A stretch of DNA of 58,384 nt from Rodentibacter sp. Ppn85 (GCF_001999335.1 NZ_MLHS01000039.1:1-58384), one strand, 5' to 3'; positions 20,568-30,387 are shown, counted from the stretch's first letter. A program made the numbers and translations. The notes: generated from the sequence alone by a model not told the origin.

Positions 20568-22167
20568 TGTTCTCCCTATTGCGTTCAATAAACATAAATA
20601 ATCCAAGACATAAACTAAGCAGAATCAATGCCGTAATCGCTGCGTCTTGACTCCGATATTGTCCGATTTGTTGATAAAGCAAGTGCGGTAAAGAAGTAAA
20701 ATCCGGACTGCCAAACAATGCAATTGCCGTAAAATCGCCTAAAGAGAGTGTTGTCGCCAAAGCAAAGCTATATTTTAACGGTGTTCTTAATAAGGGATAT
20801 TCAATTAATTTGAATCTCTGCCACCCTTTAAGATTTAGCGATAAACATAATTTTTCATAATACTGCATGGCTTGCATCATCGGCGTGTTTAAAATTCGAA
20901 TGACAAAAGGCATTGCGGCTAACGCATTACACAGCACGACAATTAAAAATAAATGAATATTGCTAAAATCAATTTCCTGTAAAAGTAAAAACAATCCCAC
21001 CGAGAGAATTAGCGTCGGTACGGCTAAAATCATCATACCACCGGTTTGAACAAGCGTTGCAAGCACAGAGAAATGAAGCCATTGTAGCTGACGAGAAAGC
21101 AAAAGTAATAAAAAAGAAAATACTATCGCCAATACACCTGAAGCAGGTGCCATCGAAAGAGAGTAGATTAACGCTTTCCATACTTGGGGATCTTGCCAAA
21201 AACTAAGCCATTCCGGTGCGCTCAAACCTTCCACCACAATACTCAGCAATGGTATGAAAAGAAATAAACATACGCTAAACAACACAAAAATATTAAAAAT
21301 TTTGACCACACTTGATGGTGGCATCAACCAAATATAGCGCTGGGAAAGATTAGTTTCTGGCGGTTTAGCAAAAATTTGGGATACCCCAAATAATACAAAA
21401 CAAAAAACAAATTGAAGCAAGGCAAATAAAGCTGCTTTAGGAAAATCAAATTCAAAAAAAACCGCTTGGTAAATAGCAACTTCCAAGGTGCTATTTTGTG
21501 GTCCGCCACCGAGAGAAAGCACTATGGTGAAACTGGTAAAACACAGCATAAAAATGAGGACAAAAGTCGGTAAAAGCTGGTTTTTAAGATAAGGTATTTC
21601 AATTAAACGAAAAAATTGCCAGCCTTGAATATTTAATTGTGCGGCTAATTGACGTTGCTCTGAGGGAATAGCTTGCAAGGCTTGTTGTGTTACCCTAGCG
21701 GCAAGGGGAATATTAAAAAAGAGGTGTGCAATTAATATACCCTTCAACCCATAAATTGTCGGTTTCCAATTAATCCCTAGCCACTGCATTAGCCGGCTTA
21801 GCCAACCCTCCGTGCCATAAACCTCGAGTAAACCAAAGATCGCTAAAAGCGCAGGCAACACAAAAGTAAGGGAAAGTAAACGCTGAATAAGGGGTTTTCC
21901 CGGGAAAGGCTGATAAAAAAATGCACTTCCAAATAATGCCCCGATTAGTGCGGAAAACAACGCCGATAAAAAGGCTTGCCCGAAGCTAAAAAAGATAACT
22001 TGATGTAAATAATCATCTTGCTTGAAAGCCTCCCAAGAATAATTTCCACCGACGGAAAATACCGCAGAAAGCGATGTGCTATAAAGCAAAACAATGAAAA
22101 AAATAACCGCACTTCCGCCAATATAATGACGAGGACGGAAATGCGGATGAGAAAACAACGATATCAT
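20560..22167 (-). CDS. thiP: Thiamine ABC transporter permease
   Basis: This 535-residue inner-membrane protein has two fused permease halves with about twelve hydrophobic segments. Each half carries an EAA-type loop that docks with the ATPase (around [11 protein letters not shown], about residues 191-201, and [11 protein letters not shown], about 450-460). The fused two-half form and its position between thiB and thiQ identify it as ThiP. Its start is six bases after the thiB stop. Confidence 0.94.
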   Translation of the reverse strand: MISLFSHPHFRPRHYIGGSAVIFFIVLLYSTSLSAVFSVGGNYSWEAFKQDDYLHQVIFFSFGQAFLSALFSALIGALFGSAFFYQPFPGKPLIQRLLSLTFVLPALLAIFGLLEVYGTEGWLSRLMQWLGINWKPTIYGLKGILIAHLFFNIPLAARVTQQALQAIPSEQRQLAAQLNIQGWQFFRLIEIPYLKNQLLPTFVLIFMLCFTSFTIVLSLGGGPQNSTLEVAIYQAVFFEFDFPKAALFALLQFVFCFVLFGVSQIFAKPPETNLSQRYIWLMPPSSVVKIFNIFVLFSVCLFLFIPLLSIVVEGLSAPEWLSFWQDPQVWKALIYSLSMAPASGVLAIVFSFLLLLLSRQLQWLHFSVLATLVQTGGMMILAVPTLILSVGLFLLLQEIDFSNIHLFLIVVLCNALAAMPFVIRILNTPMMQAMQYYEKLCLSLNLKGWQRFKLIEYPLLRTPLKYSFALATTLSLGDFTAIALFGSPDFTSLPHLLYQQIGQYRSQDAAITALILLSLCLGLFMFIERNRENND

Positions 22168-22173
22168 TAGAAA

Positions 22174-23172
22174 CTATTTAGAAAGTGCTTTTTGCCACTG
22201 ATTAATCCAAGTTTTTAATTGTTCTCCCGTGACTTTTGAGGTATCCAGTACCGGCGTATTTTGAGTATGTTTTTTTAGCGCATCAATATGACTTTCGATA
22301 GGGCTATCAATAACCGGTAGCATCACATTATTTTTCGCAATATCGGCTTGTGCTTCCGGTGAAATCAAATAATCAAGAAAGTGATCCGCACAAGCGTTAT
22401 TACGGTTCGCCACTTTAGCAACGACTTCCACTTGCAATACACCGCCTTCACTAAATTCCGTAGCCATATAATTATCTTTTTGCTCAGAAAGAATATGGTA
22501 AATCGGCGAGGTGTTTGTGCTTAACACGAGATCCCCTTCTCCCTTTAAAAATGCACCGTAGGCTTCTGTCCAACCTTTTGTAATCGTTACCGTGTGTTCT
22601 GACAAGGTTTTCCAGACATTTTGTGCTTCCGCTTGCGGATAAAGGGCATTTACCCAAAGTAATAAACCGCGCCCGATACTACTGGTACGCGGATCTTGAT
22701 ATAGCACCTTTAGATCTTTACGCTCAATCAATTCTTTCAAACTTTTTGGCGGGTTAGTTAATTTATTTTTATCGTAAATAAAGGCATATTTTGCAAAATC
22801 AAAAGGTAAGAATGTGTGATCATCCCATTTTAGCGGTAATGCCAATTTACCGAGATCTACTTGGTTAGGTTCAAACATTGCTAATTTCTTGGCTTCATCA
22901 ATTTGATGATTATCTAAACCTAATACGACGTCCGCTTTAATTTTTTTTCCTTCTAAGCGTACGCGATTAAACAAAGTACCGTTATTATCAAAGGCAACGT
23001 AATTTAACCGACACTGTGGAAATTGTTTTTCAAAGCCGGTTTTGACTTTCGGCCCGGCACTCCAATCGGCACTAAAAGAGTCATAAGTATAAACAGTGAG
23101 CGATTGTACGGTAGTTTGCGCAAATACAGAGGAGGCAAAAAGTGCGGTTGAAATGAGGATTATTTTCTTCAT
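22174..23172 (-). CDS. thiB: Thiamine-binding periplasmic protein
   Basis: This 332-residue substrate-binding protein captures thiamine, its phosphate or its diphosphate in the periplasm. A signal peptide covers residues 1-18 (ending VFA, then QTTVQ). The TVYTYDSFSADWS start and the GWTEAYGAFLKGEGDLVLSY-like segment (here ending VLSTNTS) are typical of the family. An AAGGA ribosome site precedes the start. It is the first gene after the TPP riboswitch. Confidence 0.95.
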   Translation of the reverse strand: MKKIILISTALFASSVFAQTTVQSLTVYTYDSFSADWSAGPKVKTGFEKQFPQCRLNYVAFDNNGTLFNRVRLEGKKIKADVVLGLDNHQIDEAKKLAMFEPNQVDLGKLALPLKWDDHTFLPFDFAKYAFIYDKNKLTNPPKSLKELIERKDLKVLYQDPRTSSIGRGLLLWVNALYPQAEAQNVWKTLSEHTVTITKGWTEAYGAFLKGEGDLVLSTNTSPIYHILSEQKDNYMATEFSEGGVLQVEVVAKVANRNNACADHFLDYLISPEAQADIAKNNVMLPVIDSPIESHIDALKKHTQNTPVLDTSKVTGEQLKTWINQWQKALSK

Positions 23173-23222
23173 TGTACTGTCCTTATAAAAATAGAAATGA
23201 AGAAACAGCCTAATGAAAAGAG

Positions 23223-23303
23223 TTAGTTTCCTACGCCAGCATTATCTGTTTCAGGTTCACGGGTATCTCTCAGCCAAACAATGTTAGCACCCCGACTAAG
23301 GGT
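23223..23303 (-). promoter_or_regulatory. TPP riboswitch (THI element) of thiB-thiP-thiQ-bioB
   Basis: The minus strand shows the conserved THI-box parts in order: GGGGTGC, GGCTGAGA, TACCC, GAACCTGA and a GATAATGCTGGCGTAGGAAA core. It ends about 50 bases before the thiB start. Binding of thiamine diphosphate should lower expression of the operon. No clear terminator hairpin lies between it and the start, so control is probably at translation initiation. Confidence 0.95.
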
Positions 23304-23370
23304 TAAAAGTCTATATAAACTTTTAAAAATATACAAGCACCTTAAAACAAAACTGTTAAATTTAGACAAA

Positions 23371-23397
23371 ATAAAACCCGCAATAAACGGGTTTTAA
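23371..23397 (-). terminator. Terminator of grxD
   Basis: On the minus strand, TAAAACCCG and its exact complement flank a seven-base loop and are followed by a T-rich tract, just after the grxD stop. Confidence 0.8.
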
Positions 23398-23407
23398 GGA
23401 CTGAAAA

Positions 23408-23737
23408 TTACGCTTCTTGGTGTTTTGCTGCAACTTCGCTTAATAATGTTTGCAGCTCGCCTGCTTGATACATTTCCAAAATAATATCACAGCCGCCAAT
23501 TAATTCACCCTCCACCCATAATTGTGGGAAAGTCGGCCAGTTAGCATAAGCAGGTAACTCTGCACGAATATCCGGATGCTGAAGAATATCCACATAACCA
23601 AAAGGCACTTTGCAGTTCATTAATGCCTCTGCCGCACGAGCAGAAAAGCCACAAGAAGGCAATTTTGGTGAACCTTTCATATAAATTAAAATCGGGTTTT
23701 CGCTGATTTGTTTTTTGATTTTGTCTAACGTTTCCAT
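23408..23737 (-). CDS. grxD: Monothiol glutaredoxin
   Basis: This 109-residue monothiol glutaredoxin carries the CGFS active site (Cys29-Ser32). The family binds and transfers iron-sulfur clusters in the cytoplasm. KGSPKLPSCGFS, WPTFPQLWV and GGCDI are its signatures. An upstream in-frame start would add 13 residues without a ribosome site; the start at 23737 has GGGGA. As I recall, H. influenzae also has this gene next to ompA. Confidence 0.93.
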   Translation of the reverse strand: METLDKIKKQISENPILIYMKGSPKLPSCGFSARAAEALMNCKVPFGYVDILQHPDIRAELPAYANWPTFPQLWVEGELIGGCDIILEMYQAGELQTLLSEVAAKHQEA

Positions 23738-23821
23738 AATGTTCCCCGTAAAAAATATAGGCGTGTATTCTAACATAAGTTAGAGGTATCACAAATTAGA
23801 ACTTGAGTAATCATGTCAGGT

Positions 23822-24616
23822 TTACCAGCTTCCGCCGGCACCGCCGCCACCGAATCCTCCGCCGCCAAAACCGCCTCCCGATGAACCACCGCCGCCGAAT
23901 CCACCGAATCCCCCACCAAAACGAGAGCCTCCGCGACGGCGGGATAATGTGGATTGACGCACAATTCTATTTAATTGATCACGCTGATTCGGGCTGATAT
24001 AAATTTCATCTTTATGATATTGATATTCGCCAAACACAACAAAAGCAATAAACACTAACGCCATAATGAAAGGAATATATTTATCAAACTCACTATCTTC
24101 CATTTGATAAGCACCGTATTCCCCTTGACTCGCGGCAATAATGTCATTTAATCCGTCATTAATACCCTGTGCATACTGCCCTTGTTTAAATTGAGGTAAA
24201 ATTGCATTGCGGATAACCTGAGATAAAAAAGCGTCCGGTAATACCCCTTCTAAACCTTGCCCTGTCGCAATAAATACTTTGCGATCATTTTTTGCAATTA
24301 ACATTAAAATGCCGTTATTTAGTTGCTTACGCCCAATTCCCCACTTATCTCCTAAGGCAAAAGTATAATCCGCAATTTCATATTCACCTGTAGTCGGTAC
24401 AAGCACAACGGCAATTTGCGAGCTGGTTGCCTCTCCATAAGAGGCCAGTTTATTTTCAAGAAGTTGCCGTTGCTGTGAGGAAAGCGTATTGGTGTAATCA
24501 TTCACATAATGGAAAGGATTTGGCGTAGGCGGAAACTGTGCGGCAAAGACAAAAGATCCCCAAAAAACGAAGATAAAAACAACCGCACTTTTCATTATTT
24601 GCAAAAGTTTAGTCAT
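23822..24616 (-). CDS. TPM-domain membrane protein with glycine-rich tail (YgcG family)
   Basis: This 264-residue protein has a signal peptide (about 1-25, ending FAA), a TPM domain (about 30-165, with VNDYTNTLSSQQRQLLE and GQGLEGVLPDAF), one membrane segment (about 183-202) and a C-terminal tail almost wholly Gly, Ser and Phe (about 225-264). The TPM domain therefore faces the periplasm. Homologues often sit beside lemA, as here. Biochemical role is poorly known; some TPM domains have phosphatase activity or help photosystem assembly. Its start overlaps the preceding gene by eight bases. The second Met (residue 8) is an alternative start. Confidence 0.85.
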   Translation of the reverse strand: MTKLLQIMKSAVVFIFVFWGSFVFAAQFPPTPNPFHYVNDYTNTLSSQQRQLLENKLASYGEATSSQIAVVLVPTTGEYEIADYTFALGDKWGIGRKQLNNGILMLIAKNDRKVFIATGQGLEGVLPDAFLSQVIRNAILPQFKQGQYAQGINDGLNDIIAASQGEYGAYQMEDSEFDKYIPFIMALVFIAFVVFGEYQYHKDEIYISPNQRDQLNRIVRQSTLSRRRGGSRFGGGFGGFGGGGSSGGGFGGGGFGGGGAGGSW

Positions 24617-25061
24617 GAATAATCACCTCGTTTGGCAATTCATTTCTATCATCAACTTGAATAGGAAAGTGTGTTTTTAAGTTATCGGCAATGCGCTCAA
24701 TTGCCTCTACAATACCTTTTGTGTAAGCCTTTAACTTAAATTGCTCAATCATTAAATCACATTGTTGCTGCCAATAAGCTTCATTAACGAATTGATGAAT
24801 CCCTTTATCCCCAATTATCGCACAAAGATGATCCTTATATCCCACATAAATCAATACCGAATTTTGTGCGGAGGTCCTATGCATTTCAAGTTCATCAAAC
24901 ACTTGCAAAGCACGTTCTACTGCTGAGAATCCTACTGAAGTTTTAGGCAATTTGCGCTCTATATAAACACGTAGCTCCGCCGAACTTTCATTTTCAAGGC
25001 GAGCAATCGCCGCCTCTATTTGTTTTTTATCGACAGGAATCCTTGAAAAGAATCTCATCAT
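24609..25061 (-). CDS. TPM-domain protein, short form
   Basis: This 150-residue protein is a second, diverged TPM-family member. It has no signal peptide and no clear membrane segment, so it is probably cytoplasmic or peripheral. ESSAELRVYIE (about 24-34) and a GDKGIHQFVNEAYW segment mark the domain. It lies seven bases after lemA and overlaps the next TPM gene by eight bases, so the three form a tight operon. Met1 or Met2 may start translation. Function is unknown. Confidence 0.8.
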   Translation of the reverse strand: MMRFFSRIPVDKKQIEAAIARLENESSAELRVYIERKLPKTSVGFSAVERALQVFDELEMHRTSAQNSVLIYVGYKDHLCAIIGDKGIHQFVNEAYWQQQCDLMIEQFKLKAYTKGIVEAIERIADNLKTHFPIQVDDRNELPNEVIIHD

Positions 25062-25068
25062 TTCTACC

Positions 25069-25650
25069 TTAATTAAAATTCACAGTAGGAGCGTTTTCAG
25101 CACCAGATGCAGATTTAAAATAAGGTTTTTCTTTAAACCCAAAAATCAATGCGGCAAATTTTGTTGGAAATTGACGCACTTTCTGGTTATATACTCGAGC
25201 TGCATCATTAAATTTATTACGAGCAACATTAATACGGTTCTCCGTTCCCTCCAGCTGTGCTTGTAAATTCATAAATCCTTCATGGGCTTTTAACTGTGGA
25301 TATTGTTCAACAGTAACAAGCAATCGGGATAATGCTGATCCCACTTGATTTTGATCCTGTTGGAATTGTGCAAGTTGTTCTTCTGTCATATTTGAAGGAT
25401 CAATTTTAGTTTGTGTCGCTTTTGCTCTTGCTTCAATCACATTCGTTAAGGTTTGCTGTTCAAAATTTGCTTGACCTTTCACTGTATTTACTAAATTTGG
25501 GATGAGATCCGCACGGCGTTGATAAGAAGATTCTACGTTTGCCCACACAGAATCAATTTCTTCTTCCGCTTTAACTAAACCGTTATAACTAGACATTAAA
25601 GTAAATCCTGCCACGATAACAACAAGGATAATAACAAGCCATTTTTTCAT
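25069..25650 (-). CDS. lemA: LemA family protein
   Basis: This 193-residue protein has one N-terminal membrane segment (about 3-20) followed by a long helical domain with the LemA pattern: WANVESSYQRRADLIPNLVNTVKG, then VEARAKAT-like and ARVYNQKVRQFPTKFAALIFGF (given here as positions about 40-63, 74-81 and 147-168). The membrane topology puts the helical domain outside. LemA has no settled function. It heads the operon with the two TPM-domain genes. Confidence 0.92.
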   Translation of the reverse strand: MKKWLVIILVVIVAGFTLMSSYNGLVKAEEEIDSVWANVESSYQRRADLIPNLVNTVKGQANFEQQTLTNVIEARAKATQTKIDPSNMTEEQLAQFQQDQNQVGSALSRLLVTVEQYPQLKAHEGFMNLQAQLEGTENRINVARNKFNDAARVYNQKVRQFPTKFAALIFGFKEKPYFKSASGAENAPTVNFN

Positions 25651-25698
25651 GATAATGTTCCCATTAATAAAATTTAAAAAATTCTTCTTACTAAAAGA

Positions 25699-25730
25699 AA
25701 AGACCTAAACCGAAGTTTAGGCCTTTTTCT
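25699..25730 (-). terminator. Terminator of ompA (TTCG tetraloop)
   Basis: On the minus strand, GGCCTAAAC and GTTTAGGTC close a TTCG tetraloop and are followed by TTTTC. It lies about 40 bases after the ompA stop and separates ompA from lemA. The opposite strand also has a T-run, so it may work both ways. Confidence 0.85.
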
Positions 25731-25761
25731 ATTTAATCCATCAACGGACAGCTAAATAAAA

Positions 25762-26832
25762 TTATTTAGTACCGTTAACTGCGATTTCAACGCGACGATC
25801 CGGTGCTAAGCAAGCGATAAGCGCTTTACGACCTTTAACCGCATCACAAGTTGCGCCAGTAACCGGATTTGCTTCACCGTAACCGGTTGCAGTAATATCT
25901 TGTGCTGCAACACCTTTAGCTACTAAATAGTTAGCAACAGTGTCTGCACGGCGTTGTGATAATTTTAAGTTTGCTGCATCTTTACCGATACGGTCTGTGT
26001 AACCTGCAACTGCTACTTTAGCACTACTTACCTGTGCAATTTCACCGTAGATACCGTCCAAAGTTGATTGTGCTTGCGGTTTTAAGTTTGCTTTACCGAA
26101 AGCAAAAGTAACATCAGAATTTAAGTTGAAAGTTCTGCTTACAACTTCAGGTGCAACAACCGGAGCACCTTGACCGAAACGGTAAGATAAACCAGCAGTT
26201 ACAGAACCGATCCACGGAGTATAGTCTGCATTTTCTACAATTTTGTTATCTTTACCAACTGAAGTTAACCATTGGTATTCAACACGCAATGCTAACTCTG
26301 GTAATGAAGGTAATGCGTACTCAACACCTGCTGCAAATACCGGAGATACTTTTAAGCTGTGGGCACGAACACCCTCCCAAGCGCCATCTTGAGCACTACC
26401 TTTAGCATTTTTATAGTCTGAACGAACTAATGCCGCACCAGCGCGACCGTAAAGATCTAAACCTTCTAACACTTCATAGCTTCCTTTTAAGCTTAAGTGT
26501 GCACCATGGTTAGTGTGTTTTGAAACAACTTTTTCGCCTTTAGAGAATTTAGCACGACCAAAATCATCGTAACCTAACTCTACAGCCAAACCTAAATTGT
26601 CACGGTTTAAAACTTGGTAACCACCGAAAACACCGTAGGTTACAGAGTTACGGTTAACACCGAAACCATCTTCGTGACCAACATATTTTGAATCGAATTG
26701 TTTTAAACCATCATGGAAAGATGCCCAACCTGCTTTAGCACCAACATAAAAAGTATTTTCTTGTGGAGCTGCCTGAGCTACTGAAGTTGCTGCTAAACCA
26801 GCTACTACTAATGCGATTGCAGTTTTTTTCAT
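25762..26832 (-). CDS. ompA: OmpA-family outer-membrane protein (P5-like)
   Basis: This 356-residue protein has a signal peptide (1-21, ending AQA), an N-terminal eight-strand beta-barrel (about 26-215) and a C-terminal peptidoglycan-binding OmpA domain (about 235-353). That domain contains GYTDRIG, the NLKLSQRRA run and a cysteine pair near the end (ATCDAVKG, IACLAPDRR). It anchors the outer membrane to the cell wall. Pasteurellaceae relatives (P5) also bind host factors. An AGGA ribosome site precedes the start, and a long AT-rich leader lies upstream. Confidence 0.96.
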   Translation of the reverse strand: MKKTAIALVVAGLAATSVAQAAPQENTFYVGAKAGWASFHDGLKQFDSKYVGHEDGFGVNRNSVTYGVFGGYQVLNRDNLGLAVELGYDDFGRAKFSKGEKVVSKHTNHGAHLSLKGSYEVLEGLDLYGRAGAALVRSDYKNAKGSAQDGAWEGVRAHSLKVSPVFAAGVEYALPSLPELALRVEYQWLTSVGKDNKIVENADYTPWIGSVTAGLSYRFGQGAPVVAPEVVSRTFNLNSDVTFAFGKANLKPQAQSTLDGIYGEIAQVSSAKVAVAGYTDRIGKDAANLKLSQRRADTVANYLVAKGVAAQDITATGYGEANPVTGATCDAVKGRKALIACLAPDRRVEIAVNGTK

Positions 26833-27237
26833 TTTGATGTCCTCTATTTAGTCATCGATTGATAAAAATAAGAAAAGTTTCCTTGTCTACAATGAACTTT
26901 ATAAAATAAGTAACACTCTAAACATTTGCTTAACTAGGGTTTTGAATTTGCCCTATATCTATCCTTTTGACAAATTCAATTCCTTTGTATCGCCAAAGGA
27001 ATGCTCAAAAGTAGGATTATTATCCTATAAAAAACTCAAAGATCAAACTTTTTTTGTCATTTTTGTTTATTTATCAAACAATCAATGCAATAAATGAATT
27101 CTTGTTCAGTAATAATCTCGTCTGTTTTACCTTGCTTTCCCCCTTTTTTATATTAGGTTGCCACTGTAAAAATCGACATTCTTTTTTACATCATATATCA
27201 TCACCCTATTCTTTTTTCCTATTTTACGAATGATACT
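26833..27237. other. 405-bp divergent intergenic region between ompA and ydiJ
   Basis: No gene was found. It holds the ompA leader, probable promoters for both genes and one clear hairpin at 26979-27002. AT content is high. No uptake signal is present. Confidence 0.7.
26979..27002. repeat. Perfect inverted repeat in the ompA/ydiJ intergenic region
   Basis: ATTCCTTTG and its exact complement flank the six-base loop TATCGC. No T-run follows on either strand, so it is unlikely to be a terminator. It could be an operator or, if transcription starts beyond it, a stabilising hairpin in the ompA leader. Confidence 0.5.
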
Positions 27238-30200
27238 ATGCTACCTCGTCTTTCCAACACGCCACAACTTGATAAAAGCGTTCAACGTTACCTTGTAGAG
27301 CTAAAAAAACAACATTTTGAAGGGGATATTGCGACAGGTTATGCCGATAGATTAAGTCTCGCTACAGATAACAGCGTATATCAATATCTACCGCAAGCTA
27401 TATTGTTCCCAAAAACAGTGGCGGATGTCGTGCGTATCACAAAATTAGCGAATCTACCCGACTTTCAATCGCTCACTTTTACCCCGCGCGGCGGTGGGAC
27501 AGGCACCAACGGACAAGCACTCAATCACAACATTATTGTAGATATGTCCCGTTACATGACCGCTATTTTAGAACTGAATGTTGAAGAACGTTGGGTACGG
27601 GTACAAGCAGGTGTAGTGAAAGATCAACTCAATCAATTTTTGAAACCATATGGCTTATTTTTTGCTCCCGAGCTTTCCACCAGTAATCGTGCCACCTTGG
27701 GCGGAATGATTAATACCGATGCTTCCGGACAAGGTTCTCTACAATATGGAAAAACCTCCACTCACGTATTAGCGTTACGTAGCGTCTTAATCAATGGAGA
27801 AATTCTTGATACAAGTGCGGTCAAATCTCAGGCTGTTTTCGATCATATTGATACCCTCGGTTTAAATGAAACGGCCAAAACACTCCATCAAACTATCGCA
27901 CAACGTTGTAAAGAAAAACGTAGCAGTATTGTTAAGAATTTGCCACAATTTAATCGTTTTTTGACCGGTTATGATTTAAAAAATGTTTTTAATGAAGATG
28001 AAACCGAATTTAATCTCACCCGTTTACTTACCGGTTCTGAAGGCTCTCTTGCCTTTATTTGCGAAGCAAAACTTAATTTATTACCGATTCCGCAATATCG
28101 TACTCTTATTAATATAAAGTATAGCTCTTTCGATGCTGCGCTACGCAATGCGCCTTTTATGCTGAAAGCTAACGCACTTTCTGTCGAAACGGTGGATTCC
28201 AAAGTACTAAATCTTGCAAAACAAGACATTATTTGGCACTCGGTAAGCGAACTTTTAACGGAAGAACAAAACAATCCGATTCTTGGCTTAAATATCGTGG
28301 AATACGCCGGTAACAATAAAGAAAAAATTCATCGCCAAGTGACCGCACTTTGCCAAGAATTAGATGAAAAAATAGCCGAGCAAAAAGATTATATTATCGG
28401 CTATCAAGTCTGTACCGACTTACCCTCCATTGAGCGTATTTATGCAATGCGTAAAAAAGCCGTAGGTTTACTCGGCAATGCTAAAGGTAGTGCAAAACCT
28501 ATTCCTTTTGTGGAAGATACCTGTGTACCGCCGGAACATCTTGCCGATTACATAACGGAATTTCGTGCCCTATTAGACCGTCATAACCTACAATATGGTA
28601 TGTTCGGTCATGTAGATGCGGGTGTATTACACGTTCGCCCGGCATTGGATTTATGCGATAAAGAACAAGTCAAACTTTTCAAAGGAATTTCCGATGAAGT
28701 GGCAGAACTTACCGTTAAATACGGCGGTTTATTGTGGGGCGAACACGGTAAAGGCGTTCGCTCCCACTATGGTGAAAAATTCTTCACGCCGGAACTTTGG
28801 AATGAACTCCGCTATATAAAATCGCTCTTTGATCCCCATAATCGCCTAAACCCCGGCAAAATCTGCACTCCTTTAGGTTCCGCAGATGAACTTTATGCCA
28901 TTTTATCCCCTATGCGGGCCGACTATGATCGTCAGATTCCGATTCAAATACGGAATGAATTTAAAGGGGCAATGAACTGCAACGGTAATGGTTTATGCTT
29001 TAATTTTGATGAACACAGCATTATGTGCCCTTCCATGAAAGTGAGCAAAAACCGTGTTTTCTCCCCAAAAGGTCGTGCCGCTATGGTACGCGAATGGCTA
29101 CGCTTACTCGCCAATGAAAATATCACGCCAGATAAGTTAGATTTCAAAAAAACCGAAATAAAACTGACCGCACTTGTAGCCCGTCTGTGCCATAGCGTAC
29201 AAAAATGGCGGGGGGATTATGATTTTTCCCACGAAGTAAAAACTGCTATGGATACCTGTCTCGCCTGCAAGGCTTGTGCCAGCCAATGTCCGATAAAAAT
29301 CGATGTACCGGCTTTTCGTGCAAAATTTTTCCATTTTTACCACAGCCGCTATTTACGCCCTGTGAAAGATCATCTTGTAGCAAATTTAGAATTTGCCGCC
29401 CCCTATATGGCTAAACAGGCTAACTTCTTCAATTATTTTACAAAATTAAAGACAACTCAACGATTAGCGGAGAAAGTTATCGGGATGACGGATTTGCCGC
29501 TACTTTCTATACCGAATTTACAACAACAGCTCGTAGAAATTGGCTATCATGGTAAATCATTGGAAGAATTAGAAAGTGTAAGCACGACAGAAAAAGAAAA
29601 AATGTTATTCATTGTGCAAGATCCTTACACCTCTTACTACGATGCCAAAGTCGTACGGGATTTTGTGGCACTCACGCAAATGTTAGGCTTTAAACCTATC
29701 GTTCTGCCCTTTAAACCAAACGGCAAAGCACTACATGTAAAAGGCTTCTTAAGCCGTTTTGCCAAAACAGCCGAAAATCAGGCGGAATTTCTTAACCGTG
29801 TATCCAAACTGGGTGTACCACTGGTGGGAGTTGATCCTGCTATTGTGCTTTCCTATCGTGACGAATATAAGGAAGCATTACAGGAAAAACGTGGTGATTT
29901 TCATGTGCTTAGTGCGCACGAATGGTTAAAAATACAACTCCATTCTGCGGATTTAAACCCTCAATTGAAAAATACCCCGGCTTTTGACCGCACTTTCCTT
30001 TGGCATTTCTTTCCTCATTGTACGGAATCCACATTTATGCCGAACAGCCCAAAAGAGTGGCAACAAATTTTTGAAAAATTCGGGCAACAACTAACGGTAG
30101 AAAAAGTGGGATGTTGCGGTATGGCGGGTGTATTTGGCCACGAACGACAAAACCAAACCATGAGCCGTGAAATTTACGATATTTCATGGGGTAAAAAACT

Positions 30201-30330
30201 CCATGGAAAAGATCCGCACTTTTGCTTAGCAACCGGTTACTCCTGCCGTAGCCAGGTAAAACGCTATGAGAATATTACCTTAAAACATCCGATACAAGCA
30301 CTGTTGGAAGTATTAATCGGTCAAAAATAA
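27238..30330 (+). CDS. ydiJ: FAD- and iron-sulfur-binding dehydrogenase YdiJ
   Basis: This 1030-residue protein fuses three parts. An FAD-binding type-4 domain spans about residues 45-290 (with PRGGGTGTNGQALN near 81-94). An FAD-linked oxidase C-terminal domain spans about 300-560 (GMFGHVDAGVLHVRP, GEHGKG, NPGKI). An iron-sulfur part has CLACKACASQCP (about 677-688) and a CCG-type cysteine region (VGCCGMAGVFGHE, about 959-971). It oxidises a D-2-hydroxy acid and passes electrons to the respiratory chain; E. coli YdiJ is regarded as a D-2-hydroxyglutarate or D-lactate-type dehydrogenase. Length matches E. coli YdiJ (about 1018). Ribosome site is weak. Confidence 0.93.
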   Translation: MLPRLSNTPQLDKSVQRYLVELKKQHFEGDIATGYADRLSLATDNSVYQYLPQAILFPKTVADVVRITKLANLPDFQSLTFTPRGGGTGTNGQALNHNIIVDMSRYMTAILELNVEERWVRVQAGVVKDQLNQFLKPYGLFFAPELSTSNRATLGGMINTDASGQGSLQYGKTSTHVLALRSVLINGEILDTSAVKSQAVFDHIDTLGLNETAKTLHQTIAQRCKEKRSSIVKNLPQFNRFLTGYDLKNVFNEDETEFNLTRLLTGSEGSLAFICEAKLNLLPIPQYRTLINIKYSSFDAALRNAPFMLKANALSVETVDSKVLNLAKQDIIWHSVSELLTEEQNNPILGLNIVEYAGNNKEKIHRQVTALCQELDEKIAEQKDYIIGYQVCTDLPSIERIYAMRKKAVGLLGNAKGSAKPIPFVEDTCVPPEHLADYITEFRALLDRHNLQYGMFGHVDAGVLHVRPALDLCDKEQVKLFKGISDEVAELTVKYGGLLWGEHGKGVRSHYGEKFFTPELWNELRYIKSLFDPHNRLNPGKICTPLGSADELYAILSPMRADYDRQIPIQIRNEFKGAMNCNGNGLCFNFDEHSIMCPSMKVSKNRVFSPKGRAAMVREWLRLLANENITPDKLDFKKTEIKLTALVARLCHSVQKWRGDYDFSHEVKTAMDTCLACKACASQCPIKIDVPAFRAKFFHFYHSRYLRPVKDHLVANLEFAAPYMAKQANFFNYFTKLKTTQRLAEKVIGMTDLPLLSIPNLQQQLVEIGYHGKSLEELESVSTTEKEKMLFIVQDPYTSYYDAKVVRDFVALTQMLGFKPIVLPFKPNGKALHVKGFLSRFAKTAENQAEFLNRVSKLGVPLVGVDPAIVLSYRDEYKEALQEKRGDFHVLSAHEWLKIQLHSADLNPQLKNTPAFDRTFLWHFFPHCTESTFMPNSPKEWQQIFEKFGQQLTVEKVGCCGMAGVFGHERQNQTMSREIYDISWGKKLHGKDPHFCLATGYSCRSQVKRYENITLKHPIQALLEVLIGQK

Positions 30331-30342
30331 CCCCTCTTTCTT

Positions 30343-30372
30343 ATCCCTCTTTTACCGATAAGAGGGATTTTA
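30343..30372 (+). terminator. Terminator of ydiJ
   Basis: ATCCCTCTT pairs with AAGAGGGAT across an eight-base loop, followed by TTTTA, just before menI. Some readthrough into menI-hemH is likely because the T-run is short. Confidence 0.65.
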
Positions 30373-30387
30373 CATTAAGGACAATAA

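Noticed and set aside
23828-23945. Repetitive GC-rich tract that might be a satellite or CRISPR-like array
   Set aside because: It encodes the Gly-rich tail of the TPM-domain protein; there are no regular repeats with unique spacers.
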